From contig NZ_BARF01000084.1 in assembly GCF_000367365.1 (NCBI RefSeq), positions 62,001 through 126,000 of the forward strand: a stretch of DNA of 64,000 bases, given 5' to 3'. The DNA is from Streptomyces prunicolor NBRC 13075 (GTDB lineage: Bacteria; Actinomycetota; Actinomycetes; Streptomycetales; Streptomycetaceae). The notes below the pieces were generated by a model. It searched no databases and was not told the origin of the DNA. It saw only the letters and a program-made list of their open reading frames with translations. Position 1 is the first letter of the stretch; every line of letters starts with the position of its first letter. Shown one piece after another: positions 48,733 to 55,685 of this stretch. Both the position numbers and the translations under genes were made by a program.

Positions 48733-49383
48733 TCAGCTCTCTCCCTCTTCCCGGCTGAAGCGGCTGGCGTTCGCGACGAGCCAGCAGGCGAGGGACAGAG
48801 CGGTGGTCGCGCACTCCTCGGTGAGCGGCAGGCCCGGCCGCGCGACGAACAGCTCGTTGACGTACTCGCCGTCGGCCGCGTACAGGGACGCCGCCCACGG
48901 CTCGTCGTGCTGCTCGGCGGGCCGACCCGCGTCCTCGCCGGAGTGCAGGAACACTCTGGGCCCGGTGTGGGCGGCGCCCTCGTCGGCTGTGCGGTTGGCG
49001 GCGACCAGGACGTAGGAGACCCCCCTGTCCTCGACGTAGAACGAGGGGATCCCGAACGTGGACAGGGCGGCGCGCAGCATCCCGCCCTCGGTGGGGCCGC
49101 CGGTGACTGCGGCGTCGATCGCCGCCTGGAACATGGCATCCAGCCCGGTGGTGAGACCGGCCGAGAAGAACACGGCCCGCAGCCCGTCCTCGTCATAGCC
49201 GGTGAGCGTGCGCATCACCCGCTCTGTGGTCTCCAGGTGGGCGGGGCACGTGGCGAGGCCCAGTCCGCTCGTGGCTTCGACAGAGATGACGGCCTTGCCG
49301 TTGCTGCCGAGGATCTCGCAGGCGACGCACGGCATCTGCCACCAGCTCGGGAAGCTGTGCACGCGGGTATCGAACGTGATCAT
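48733..49383 (-). CDS. Early hypothetical protein
   Basis: 216 residues from ATG 49383 (AGGAG upstream). MPCVACEIL near the start and helical segments thereafter (LTTGLDAMFQAAIDAAV). Ends one base before the next gene's start. No family recognised. Confidence 0.5.
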   Translation of the reverse strand: MITFDTRVHSFPSWWQMPCVACEILGSNGKAVISVEATSGLGLATCPAHLETTERVMRTLTGYDEDGLRAVFFSAGLTTGLDAMFQAAIDAAVTGGPTEGGMLRAALSTFGIPSFYVEDRGVSYVLVAANRTADEGAAHTGPRVFLHSGEDAGRPAEQHDEPWAASLYAADGEYVNELFVARPGLPLTEECATTALSLACWLVANASRFSREEGES

Positions 49384-49412
49384 GCGGGGTCTCCTGTGTG
49401 GGTGCGGGCCGG

Positions 49413-49940
49413 TCAGAGCGTGGCGAGGTCGGCGGGCGCCTTGCCGCGGTTGCAGGGCCGGTTGTTGTCGACGGCGACGGCAGCGGCCAGGCGCTCGTGC
49501 TTGCGGTGCAGGGCGATCAGCCCGGTGAGGGCCGCGTTCAGGACCTCGTCGTCGCGGGAGTTGAGGTGCCCGTGCTCGATCAGGGCGATCCGGCGGGCGC
49601 GCAGGTCAGCGTCCTCGCGGGCGAGCTGCATGCTGACCGCGTTGAGCGGCTGCATCGTCGGCGTCTCGCCGGTGACCGGCGCGGTGGCGTAGCCGACGAT
49701 CACCGCCGGGGTCATGAAGTCGTTCTGCGTGAGCAGCTCGGCCGCCTCGCGCAGGGCGTCCACGGCGGGCTGAGGGAGCTGGCCGGGCTCGTCGACCGGG
49801 TACGACTGGATGGCGATCGCGGCGTCCTCGATGGCCCCGGCGAGCGTCTCGATCATGTAGCGCTGCGGGTGGTGGGCCCTGCCGCGTACGACGGCGGCGA
49901 GGTGGTTGAGGCGGCGGGCGGTGGCGAGGTAGGCGGACAT
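49413..49940 (-). CDS. Early helical hypothetical protein
   Basis: 175 residues from ATG 49940 (AAGGAGA upstream). Helical throughout (YLATARRLNHLAAVVRG, AAELLTQNDFMTP, LRARRIALIEHGHL), ending with DNNRPCNRGKAPADLATL. No family recognised. Middle gene of the group headed by cassette H. Confidence 0.5.
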   Translation of the reverse strand: MSAYLATARRLNHLAAVVRGRAHHPQRYMIETLAGAIEDAAIAIQSYPVDEPGQLPQPAVDALREAAELLTQNDFMTPAVIVGYATAPVTGETPTMQPLNAVSMQLAREDADLRARRIALIEHGHLNSRDDEVLNAALTGLIALHRKHERLAAAVAVDNNRPCNRGKAPADLATL

Positions 49941-49959
49941 CGGTGTGTCTCCTTCGTGA

Positions 49960-50301
49960 TCAGGCGGCGGCCACGTACTGCGCGGCCACGGCGTGGTAGC
50001 AGCGGACGGAGCGCAGGCCGGCCGGGCAGTTGCACTGGCCGGTGGCGGCGGTCCGGTAGACCTCCGTGCCGTCGTCGGCGACGACGAGGAAGATCCGGTT
50101 CTGGCGGAGCGGGATGACGGCGCCGAGCTCCAGGAGTTCGAGGGCCTTGGCGACCTGCCATTTCGGGCTGGCCGTGTCGGTCCGCGCGTTGCGGCGGACC
50201 TTCAGGCGGCACTTCGGGCCGTAGCCGTCGGGCGACGGCTTGCGGAGCGGGCGGCGGCACTTCAGGCACCTGCCGTGCTCGGTGGCCTTCTTTGCGCGCA
50301 T
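49960..50301 (-). CDS. SWIM zinc-finger-like protein
   Basis: 113 residues from ATG 50301 (GAGCGGGAC upstream). CLKCRRPLRKPSPDGYGPKC (12-31) is a four-cysteine ribbon. Residues ~50-90 form a beta unit (RIFLVVADDGTEVYRT), and CNCPAGLRSVRCYHAVA (90-106) is a CxC-x8-CxH SWIM-type zinc finger. SWIM fingers bind DNA or proteins, often in recombination or transposition. First gene after cassette H. Confidence 0.65.
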   Translation of the reverse strand: MRAKKATEHGRCLKCRRPLRKPSPDGYGPKCRLKVRRNARTDTASPKWQVAKALELLELGAVIPLRQNRIFLVVADDGTEVYRTAATGQCNCPAGLRSVRCYHAVAAQYVAAA

Positions 50302-50330
50302 GTCCCGCTCCCGTCTCGGTTGGTGGTGGT

Positions 50331-50422
50331 TTGAACTACTTTCATTCTTTCCAAATCGACTTGCCCTATCCAGTTTTAACAAGTCAATTCATTAAAGGTG
50401 GCGCAAAGAAAACCGCAGGTCA
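50331..50422 (-). promoter_or_regulatory. Early structured intergenic cassette, copy H
   Basis: Arms GAATTGACTTG/CAAGTCGATTT pair along their whole length with two G-T pairs, around TTAAAACTGGATAGGG. Upstream TTCTTAGAAG box is replaced, showing that the hairpin plus downstream GGAAAGAATGAAAGTAG box is the kept unit. Confidence 0.7.
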
Positions 50423-50442
50423 CAGGCCTGCGGCTCCCTCGG

Positions 50443-50784
50443 CTACTGGTCGGCGGGCCGGGTGCACTCGTCATGTCGGTCGCAGTTGCAGCGCCCGCAT
50501 GCGGCGCACATCTGGTCGGCTTCCAGCCCGCAGGCACCGCACCCTCCCGTCAGCTCCAGTTCGAGGTCGTCGAGGAAGATCTGCCGGTCGATCGCGGCTT
50601 GCTGGTGCGTCGTGCGGCGAAAGCGGCGGACAACGGTCCAGAACTCGTCCGGCGCGTTCGTGTGCTGGTCCTCGGCGAGGTAGGAGGCGGCAGCGCTCAC
50701 GTCGCACCACTCGTGCGGGTCCACGCCGCACGCGGACAACGCCCGCTCGATCTCGCCTTTGAAGGTCTCGAAGCTCTGCGTCAC
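50443..50784 (-). CDS. Small early protein with cysteine cluster
   Basis: 113 residues from GTG 50784. FETFKGEIERALSACGVDPHEW at the start, helices, then a C-terminal cluster (CGACG, CAACGRCNCDRHDEC) that fits two zinc sites. Not recognised. Second gene after cassette I. Confidence 0.5.
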   Translation of the reverse strand: MTQSFETFKGEIERALSACGVDPHEWCDVSAAASYLAEDQHTNAPDEFWTVVRRFRRTTHQQAAIDRQIFLDDLELELTGGCGACGLEADQMCAACGRCNCDRHDECTRPADQ

Positions 50785-50817
50785 GTTCGCTCGGCCCTTT
50801 CGCGTCGTCTGTTCTGG

Positions 50818-51513
50818 TCAGGCGCCCGGGGTGGGAAGGACCCGCTCGACGGTCACGACGTCCCAGGCCGCGTTCGCGACGGGCACGGCGAACGCCCACT
50901 GGCCGCGGTAGGTGCGCCGCTGGTCGTCCTCGGTGGCTCCCTCGACGAGCGCCCACCATTCGCCCTGGCTGGTGGCCGGGTTGATCCGCACGCCGGTGTC
51001 GAGGACGGTCAGGCGGGTGCCGAAGGCGTGCAGGACGTCGGCGGACTCGACGAGCATGCGCGGGGTCTCGAAGGCGACGGGCAGGCCGGCCGTGATCCGG
51101 GCCGTCTGTGCGGCGGACGGGTCGGCGAGTTTGTAGCCCAGCTCGATCGCCACCTGCTCGGCCCGGTCGACGCTGGGGATGTAGTCGCCCTTGCAGTATT
51201 CGCGGGCCGGCTTGCCGAGCTTGCTGTACGCGTGGAAGGCGCCGAACTGCTCGGTGATCGCGACGGGCCATGCGACGACAACGAAGCCGACGATGCGCTC
51301 GGACTCGACGACCACCACGTTCCCGTCGGCCACGTGCTCCCGGTCGACGGCCGCGCAGACGTCGGCGCTGCTCGCGAAGTGCCAGACCTTCGGCTTGGCC
51401 TCCTTGGCGGCGGCGCGCGCCGTGTCGACGGCTTCGATGAGCTGGCCGAGCTGGAAGGCAGCGGCGGCCTGCGGGTTTCCCTGGGCCAGGCGCTCCGCGT
51501 AGGTCTCACTCAT
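50818..51513 (-). CDS. Early alpha/beta hypothetical protein
   Basis: 231 residues from ATG 51513 (AAGGAGAGG nine bases upstream). Acidic helix at the start (AFQLGQLIEAVDTARAAAKE), then a beta-rich domain (NVVVVESERIVGFVVVAWPVAI, VVTVERVLPTPGA). No catalytic motif seen. First gene after cassette I. Confidence 0.55.
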   Translation of the reverse strand: MSETYAERLAQGNPQAAAAFQLGQLIEAVDTARAAAKEAKPKVWHFASSADVCAAVDREHVADGNVVVVESERIVGFVVVAWPVAITEQFGAFHAYSKLGKPAREYCKGDYIPSVDRAEQVAIELGYKLADPSAAQTARITAGLPVAFETPRMLVESADVLHAFGTRLTVLDTGVRINPATSQGEWWALVEGATEDDQRRTYRGQWAFAVPVANAAWDVVTVERVLPTPGA

Positions 51514-51544
51514 GATCAGGCCCTCTCCTTCTGTCTGGGGCGGT

Positions 51545-51626
51545 TTGTGGTGCTGCTTCCATTCTTTCCAAATCAACTTGCCCTAGCCAGTTTTCACAAC
51601 TGTATTCGGTAAAGTGATCGCAAAGG
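51545..51626 (-). promoter_or_regulatory. Early structured intergenic cassette, copy I (most upstream)
   Basis: Keeps GAAAACTGGCTAGGGCAAG and GGAAAGAATGGAAG; arms pair only in part. It lies between divergent genes, so the plus-strand regulator gene's promoter must overlap or adjoin it. An AACCGGTT palindrome at about 51635-51642 lies between cassette and that gene. Confidence 0.65.
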
Positions 51627-51677
51627 TTGACCCGCTTCAACCGGTTTGCCCAAACCCTCTCGTGAAAGACTGGTGCC

Positions 51678-51965
51678 ATGCCCGAGCTCTTCAACCGGGG
51701 CGGCAAGCCGCTGCCCGAGTACAAGCCCAGCGACGCCGTCCTCGACGCCCTCGCCGCATGGAAGAAAGCCCTCGAAGAAGAGGAGAGGACGCGCCATGCG
51801 GCGCGCAAGGCGCTGGCCGATGAGCTGAAGGCTGACACCGATCTGCCGTACGCGTCCGTCGCCGCGCACCCGCTCGTGCCGTGGACCGAGGCGACCCTGC
51901 GCATCATCGGCACCGAGTACGGCGTCCCGCCCCGGCAGCCCAACAAGGCCAAGAAGCAGGACTAG
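51678..51965 (+). CDS. Lone plus-strand helix-turn-helix-like regulator
   Basis: 95 residues from ATG 51678; no strong ribosome site is visible, so a short-leader or weakly translated message is possible. Acidic-basic helices (AAWKKALEEEERTRHAARKALADEL) precede a helix-turn-helix-like C-terminal part (ATLRIIGTEYGVPPRQP), a layout seen in small actinobacterial DNA-binding proteins. It is divergent from the first early gene group, so it may regulate cassette I or all cassettes. Confidence 0.55.
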   Translation: MPELFNRGGKPLPEYKPSDAVLDALAAWKKALEEEERTRHAARKALADELKADTDLPYASVAAHPLVPWTEATLRIIGTEYGVPPRQPNKAKKQD

Positions 51966-51982
51966 CCCCGACAGCACGACGA

Positions 51983-52012
51983 GGGCCCCGCACCGGATCC
52001 GGTGCGGGGCCC
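51983..52012. terminator. Bidirectional terminator between convergent genes
   Basis: A perfect 30-bp palindrome (15-bp arms, no loop in strict reading) lies between the stop of the plus-strand 51.7-kb gene and the stop of the minus-strand 52.0-kb gene. Its position makes two-way termination very likely. Confidence 0.75.
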
Positions 52013-52019
52013 TTGCGCG

Positions 52020-52199
52020 TCAGCTCCGGTCGGCCTTCAACGCCACCGCCACTTCCTTGATCTTCTGGCTTGTCGACAACTCGGCGCGCACCGGGTTGTC
52101 ACCCGGGACGCCGGCCTGGCGCGCGTCCTCTACGAACTGCGCCAGCTCGTCGAGGGTCATGTCCTTGTCGTCACCGTGGAACGTCAGGGAGGCGGGCAT
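52020..52199 (-). CDS. Small plasmid-type hypothetical protein
   Basis: 59 residues from ATG 52199, four bases after the upstream stop. MPASLTFHGDDKDMTLDELAQF at the start (acidic), then a basic end. No family recognised. Closes the spread operon before the bidirectional terminator. Confidence 0.5.
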   Translation of the reverse strand: MPASLTFHGDDKDMTLDELAQFVEDARQAGVPGDNPVRAELSTSQKIKEVAVALKADRS

Positions 52200-52203
52200 G
52201 AGC

Positions 52204-52980
52204 TCAGGATGCCTGATCCCCGAGGATGTTGAGGGCGTCTTCGGTGTGCTCCTCGAACGCCTCTTGCCTGGATCGTTCGACGCGGTTCACGAGGTCCTGG
52301 AGCCTCTGCCGCTCGGCCTCCTCGTCGGCTGACCGATGCTGTGCCGCGGTTGCCTGAACGCGCCCCTGAACTCGCCACCGCACGTGCGTACGCGCCGGGT
52401 TCTGTTCGTCCGGCACCGTCTCGAAGCCGTTGTTGCTGTTGTTGTTGCTGGTCAACGCCCCTGCAACAGGGGCGCCCTGGGCGGAAGGGGGGAGGGGCGG
52501 GAAGTCGCTTTTCTTGACGCCCGGGGATACGGCCACCTTCCGCCCCTTCATGCGCACTCCACCCGAGCGGGGGATGCCGGCGGCGTCGAGGGCCTGGCGT
52601 ACGTGGTCGGCGGTGGTGTTGAGGTGCTCGGCGAGCGCGCTGGTGTGGGCGTGCGGGGCGCCGACGGCGTGCAGGGCGCGGGTGAGGCGGGCGCGGGTCA
52701 GCTCGTGTGCGGCAGCCTCGTCGTCGGGCTGTTCTTCGTCGTCCTCGTTGTCCTTGCGCCGCTTCTCAAGCCAGCTGCGCGCTTTCTGCCAGCCGAGGGT
52801 GCAGAGGATCCCGGCCACGAAGTACGCCACGTACGGGTACGCGGTGACAACTACCTTCAAGACCAGGAAAGCCACGCCGGTCAGGATCAGCACGACGACC
52901 CCGCCCGCGATCAGGTTTGACTCCCCTGTCTCCTCCCCCGCCTCTTTGCTGGTCTCTGGCTCCGTGGTCTCTTCGGCCAT
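52204..52980 (-). CDS. Membrane-anchored winged-helix-like protein
   Basis: 258 residues from ATG 52980. Acidic N-terminus, two membrane segments (~23-45 and ~48-64), a charged stretch, then a helical DNA-binding-like domain (~90-135: LTRALHAVGAPHAHTSALAEHL, HVRQALDAAGIPRSGGV) and a Gln/Glu-rich C-terminus. The combination of membrane anchor and winged helix is seen in plasmid spread operons. Exact role unknown. Confidence 0.55.
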   Translation of the reverse strand: MAEETTEPETSKEAGEETGESNLIAGGVVVLILTGVAFLVLKVVVTAYPYVAYFVAGILCTLGWQKARSWLEKRRKDNEDDEEQPDDEAAAHELTRARLTRALHAVGAPHAHTSALAEHLNTTADHVRQALDAAGIPRSGGVRMKGRKVAVSPGVKKSDFPPLPPSAQGAPVAGALTSNNNSNNGFETVPDEQNPARTHVRWRVQGRVQATAAQHRSADEEAERQRLQDLVNRVERSRQEAFEEHTEDALNILGDQAS

Positions 52981-53489
52981 CAGATCGCCCCGTAGACCTT
53001 GTCGCCGAGCCAGTTCGCGGCCTGCGCGATCGGCGCCGCCGCGAACCCCGCCACGCCCGCGCTAGTGCCCAGGGTGATACCGCACCATGTGCCCCACTTC
53101 AGGTCGCGGCCGTACTTGGTGGACTTCTTTACCGCGGTGATCATCCCGGCGCTCAGGATCAGCACCACTCCCCCGCCGGTCTGCGACAGGGGCACGTAGG
53201 CGGCTCCGGAGCCATGCTGGCCGGACTGCCCGCCTACACCCCACACCAGGGCGACGTCGCCGAGCCAGTTCGTGATCCACAGGGTCGTGTCGGCGATCCA
53301 GCCGATGAGGCCGCCGACGCCAAGGGTGACCAGGCATCCGTACGTCCAGGCGGCGAGGAATGGCAGCAGGCGTCCGGCCTGTCGTAGCGGGTCGGAGCGG
53401 AGGGTTTTGAGGCCGGGCCACCACTGGACGAGGGTGGCGACGAGGATGCAGACGCCGACGGTGACGCCTCCGATGGTCACGTAGGTCAT
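52980..53489 (-). CDS. Multi-pass membrane protein of the spread operon
   Basis: 169 residues from ATG 53489. Four hydrophobic segments (about 3-24, 43-65, 105-120 and 138-158). One-base overlap with the next gene. Its neighbours include an SpdB-like protein, so a role in plasmid movement through mycelium or in membrane pore formation is inferred. Confidence 0.55.
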   Translation of the reverse strand: MTYVTIGGVTVGVCILVATLVQWWPGLKTLRSDPLRQAGRLLPFLAAWTYGCLVTLGVGGLIGWIADTTLWITNWLGDVALVWGVGGQSGQHGSGAAYVPLSQTGGGVVLILSAGMITAVKKSTKYGRDLKWGTWCGITLGTSAGVAGFAAAPIAQAANWLGDKVYGAI

Positions 53490-53492
53490 GGC

Positions 53493-53654
53493 TTAGCGGC
53501 TCCAGATGGCCGTCACGTACAGGACGGCGATGGTGATGAGGGCGGCAGTGCAGGCGGCCGGGCCGAGGTACAGGCCGGGCGCGCGGCGCGGCGCGATGAC
53601 GCAGAGGCCTGCCGCGCTGAGGAGCACAGCCAGGGGCCAGACGACGGCAGACAT
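53493..53654 (-). CDS. 53-residue membrane peptide
   Basis: ATG 53654 overlaps the upstream stop by one base (TGATG). Two hydrophobic segments (VVWPLAVLLSAAGLCVIA and AALITIAVLYVTAIW) around a basic turn. Short membrane peptides of this kind are common in Streptomyces spread operons. Confidence 0.55.
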   Translation of the reverse strand: MSAVVWPLAVLLSAAGLCVIAPRRAPGLYLGPAACTAALITIAVLYVTAIWSR

Positions 53655-54493
53655 CACGCGCCCCGGAGGTAGCGCTCGACGGTGGCGAGCTTGGCGTTAG
53701 CGTCGGCGACCTGGTGGACGTAGCGCAGGACCGCATCCGGATCCCGGATCCCGGAATCCAACGCAGTCCGGACCGCGTCCTTCACGGTCATCGGCCCAGT
53801 GCGGGCAGGCGGCGGACTGGCGGATCCGGACTGCGGATCCGGTCCGGATTGGTCCGGATCCGCGGATCCGGACGCTGCTTCCAGCGCAATCCGCTCGGCG
53901 GTCACCTGGCCACGGGCCCGGGTCAGCTCGCGGTTGATCGCCACCATGGCCAGCTCCCCGCCGGCCTCAGCGCGCTGCTTGTCCACCCACTGCTGGGTCT
54001 TCTCATCGAGCGGCTTGGCATAGTGGCGCAGCACGACGGTCCACAGCGCCTTGACGATGCCGGAGACGACGGCGCCGATCACGCCGATCGCCTGCTGCCC
54101 GGCGAGCCAGCCGTGCGCGCCGACCGCGAGCATGGCGATGACGAGCGCGCCGTGCCCCATGTTCCGTGGGAGGGCGGCGCGGGCGGGGTCGTAGCGGGAG
54201 AGCCACTCGACCGCCATGCACAGGATCCACGCCAGGTCGAAGGCGATCGCTGCGGCGTAGGCGGCGGGGGAGATCGTGACGCGGGCAAGGAGGTCGCCGA
54301 TGGACGCGGTGGACCATACGACGGCGACGGCAACGAGGACGCCAGCGGCGATGGTGACGGCAGTGAGTACCGTGCGGTCCCAGTCGCGGGGCGGGACGGG
54401 CACATCGACGTTGTAACGCTCCAGGACCAACTCGGTCTTGCCGTTGATGGTGTGCGGGACGAGGCGGGTGCGCTCGATCTGGCGGGTCTTCAC
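53654..54493 (-). CDS. SpdB-like plasmid spread protein
   Basis: 279 residues from ATG 54493 (AGGAG upstream). The opening (KTRQIERTRLVPHTINGKTE, VPVPPRDWDRTVLTAVT), four membrane segments between ~42 and 155, and QQWVDKQRAEAGGELAMVAI match what I know of SpdB-type proteins, which help conjugative plasmids spread between compartments of Streptomyces hyphae. The C-terminal quarter has a Ser/Asp/Pro stretch coded by repeated GGATCCG units. This is the clearest plasmid hallmark in the window. Confidence 0.7.
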   Translation of the reverse strand: MKTRQIERTRLVPHTINGKTELVLERYNVDVPVPPRDWDRTVLTAVTIAAGVLVAVAVVWSTASIGDLLARVTISPAAYAAAIAFDLAWILCMAVEWLSRYDPARAALPRNMGHGALVIAMLAVGAHGWLAGQQAIGVIGAVVSGIVKALWTVVLRHYAKPLDEKTQQWVDKQRAEAGGELAMVAINRELTRARGQVTAERIALEAASGSADPDQSGPDPQSGSASPPPARTGPMTVKDAVRTALDSGIRDPDAVLRYVHQVADANAKLATVERYLRGA

Positions 54494-54516
54494 GGTGCTC
54501 TCCTGGGAGCAGATGA

Positions 54517-54541
54517 GGCCGCCCCCTCATCGGGGGCGGCC
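54517..54541 (-). terminator. Intergenic hairpin
   Basis: 10-bp perfect arms (54532-54541 and 54517-54526) with a five-base loop, between the stop of the 54.6-kb gene and the ribosome site of the SpdB-like gene. It would split the operon or act as an attenuator. Confidence 0.55.
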
Positions 54542-54554
54542 GGTCTGGGGCAGG

Positions 54555-54794
54555 TCAGGAGCGGCGGCGCCAGCCGCGCTTCTGCTCGAACGCGAACTTC
54601 GTGCCGTCTCCGGCGTCGCCGTTCTTCAGGACGGAGGCGCGGTGTCGGGCACGGCGGCCCTCCGCCTGGTCCAGCTCACGGCCGCGTTTACGTCCGTTCT
54701 TCTCCTGGTCGCGGGTCGAGGCGTGCGGGCCGACGGCGGGCGTGTAGCGCGGCCCGCCGGTCAGCGCCTCGCGGAGACGGCCGAGGGCGCTCAT
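54555..54794 (-). CDS. Small basic plasmid-type protein
   Basis: 79 residues from ATG 54794 (ATGA overlap). SALGRLREALTGGPRYTP at the start, then a highly basic helical middle and KFAFEQKRGWRRRS end. I recall similar small proteins beside spread genes in Streptomyces but cannot name a family. Confidence 0.5.
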   Translation of the reverse strand: MSALGRLREALTGGPRYTPAVGPHASTRDQEKNGRKRGRELDQAEGRRARHRASVLKNGDAGDGTKFAFEQKRGWRRRS

Positions 54795-54985
54795 GCGGTC
54801 CGCCTCCCGCCGCAGGACTCCGCGCTGGCCTTCGCGTGGAATTTCGCCGACTCCAGCTGCCCGAGAGCTTCCTCCGCGCGGGCGGCCTGGTCCTGGACGT
54901 TGCCCCGGTCCTTGCTACACGCCCGCACGGTGGCGGGCTGGGCGACGGTCTCGTTCGGCGTCCTCGTGCTGATCCGGCGCGTCAT
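54791..54985 (-). CDS. Small plasmid-type protein
   Basis: 64 residues from ATG 54985 (ATGA overlap). Thr/Arg-rich start and a helix (QAARAEEALGQLESAKFHA). Overlaps at both ends support translation as part of an operon. Not recognised. Confidence 0.5.
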   Translation of the reverse strand: MTRRISTRTPNETVAQPATVRACSKDRGNVQDQAARAEEALGQLESAKFHAKASAESCGGRRTA

Positions 54986-55143
54986 CGGCGTCCCCCCGTG
55001 GTGTTCCGGGCAGGGATGCCGCGGGTCTGCTCCGAGGCCGGCTCCTTCTCGCCGCGAAGGATCACGGACTGGTAGGTCGATCCGGCGTTGCTCGTCTGCC
55101 CGCCAGGGGGATTACCCGGGCGCGCGTTAGTACCCTTTGGCAT
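54982..55143 (-). CDS. 53-residue protein, first gene of the spread operon
   Basis: ATG 55143 with GGAG seven bases upstream; stop overlaps the next start (ATGA). Polar, Gly/Asn/Pro-rich, predicted disordered. The leader has two hairpins and faces a palindromic operator shared with a divergent regulator gene. Confidence 0.5.
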   Translation of the reverse strand: MPKGTNARPGNPPGGQTSNAGSTYQSVILRGEKEPASEQTRGIPARNTTGGRR

Positions 55144-55144
55144 G

Positions 55145-55202
55145 CGTCAGCTCCATCTGACGTGGCCCCCGGTCGGCGTTTCCTAGGCCCCGACCGGGGG
55201 CC
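55145..55202 (-). promoter_or_regulatory. Leader hairpins of the spread operon
   Basis: Next to the start codon, 6-bp arms CGTCAG/CTGACG (55145-55162) hold the GGAG ribosome site in the loop. Further upstream, 13-bp perfect arms (55190-55202 and 55164-55176) enclose a 13-base loop and could be an attenuator or insulating terminator. Confidence 0.5.
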
Positions 55203-55227
55203 GACTTATAGGCGCAACATCGCGTTG

Positions 55228-55266
55228 CTTGCCCGACTGTATGGGACTCCCATACAGTCGGGCAAG
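55228..55266. promoter_or_regulatory. Large palindromic operator between divergent genes
   Basis: 18-bp perfect arms (55228-55245 and 55249-55266) with a three-base centre, ending five bases before the ATG of the plus-strand regulator. Such size fits a tight autoregulatory operator for a dimeric or tetrameric repressor controlling both the regulator and the spread operon. Confidence 0.7.
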
Positions 55267-55271
55267 CGGCC

Positions 55272-55634
55272 ATGGCAGATAGGAACCGGATGGCCGAGGA
55301 ACAGGCAGGCGGCGGAGGGGAGGCTCAGCGCGTGTTCGACGCCCTGCAAGCCCTCAAGGCAATCGAGGACGAGCTAGCCAGAGCCCGGGAGATCAGCGTG
55401 TTCCTCCGGGCGTACGGCCCGGCAATCAAGGAACTCAGTGATCTACGCCGGGACTACGTCCTCGACCAGCGGCAACAGCAGGGGGTTTCCGTCAGGAAGC
55501 TCGCAGCGAAGCTCAACGTCTCCCCGTCGACCATTCAGGACATCGAGCGCGGATACTCCGGGTCTGGCAAGACCCGGCCGCGAAAGGCGAACGATGACGA
55601 GGGAGGCAAGCGCGACGACCACACCGGCGCCTGA
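55272..55634 (+). CDS. Helix-turn-helix regulator, divergent from the spread operon
   Basis: 120 residues from ATG 55272. A helical first half, then SVRKLAAKLNVSPSTIQDIERG (~76-97), a clear helix-turn-helix, and a basic tail. It adjoins the large palindrome and faces the spread operon, the layout of Kor-type repressors of Streptomyces plasmids. Autoregulation and control of transfer or lysogeny are inferred. No strong ribosome site; the palindrome occupies its place. Confidence 0.65.
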   Translation: MADRNRMAEEQAGGGGEAQRVFDALQALKAIEDELARAREISVFLRAYGPAIKELSDLRRDYVLDQRQQQGVSVRKLAAKLNVSPSTIQDIERGYSGSGKTRPRKANDDEGGKRDDHTGA

Positions 55635-55685
55635 GACGAGCAGGGCGCGATCACCCGCCCTGCACTCGATCATGACCCAAGGTCG

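Noticed and set aside
34860..51626. Possible CRISPR array from the recurring intergenic units
   Set aside because: Copies are 0.6-3.4 kb apart and separated by genes, not by short unique spacers; no cas genes.
34860..51626. Sigma70-type promoter reading of the cassettes (TTGTTA ... TTGATT and other pairs)
   Set aside because: No hexamer pair with proper spacing is conserved in all copies; the candidate boxes fall in the variable stem.
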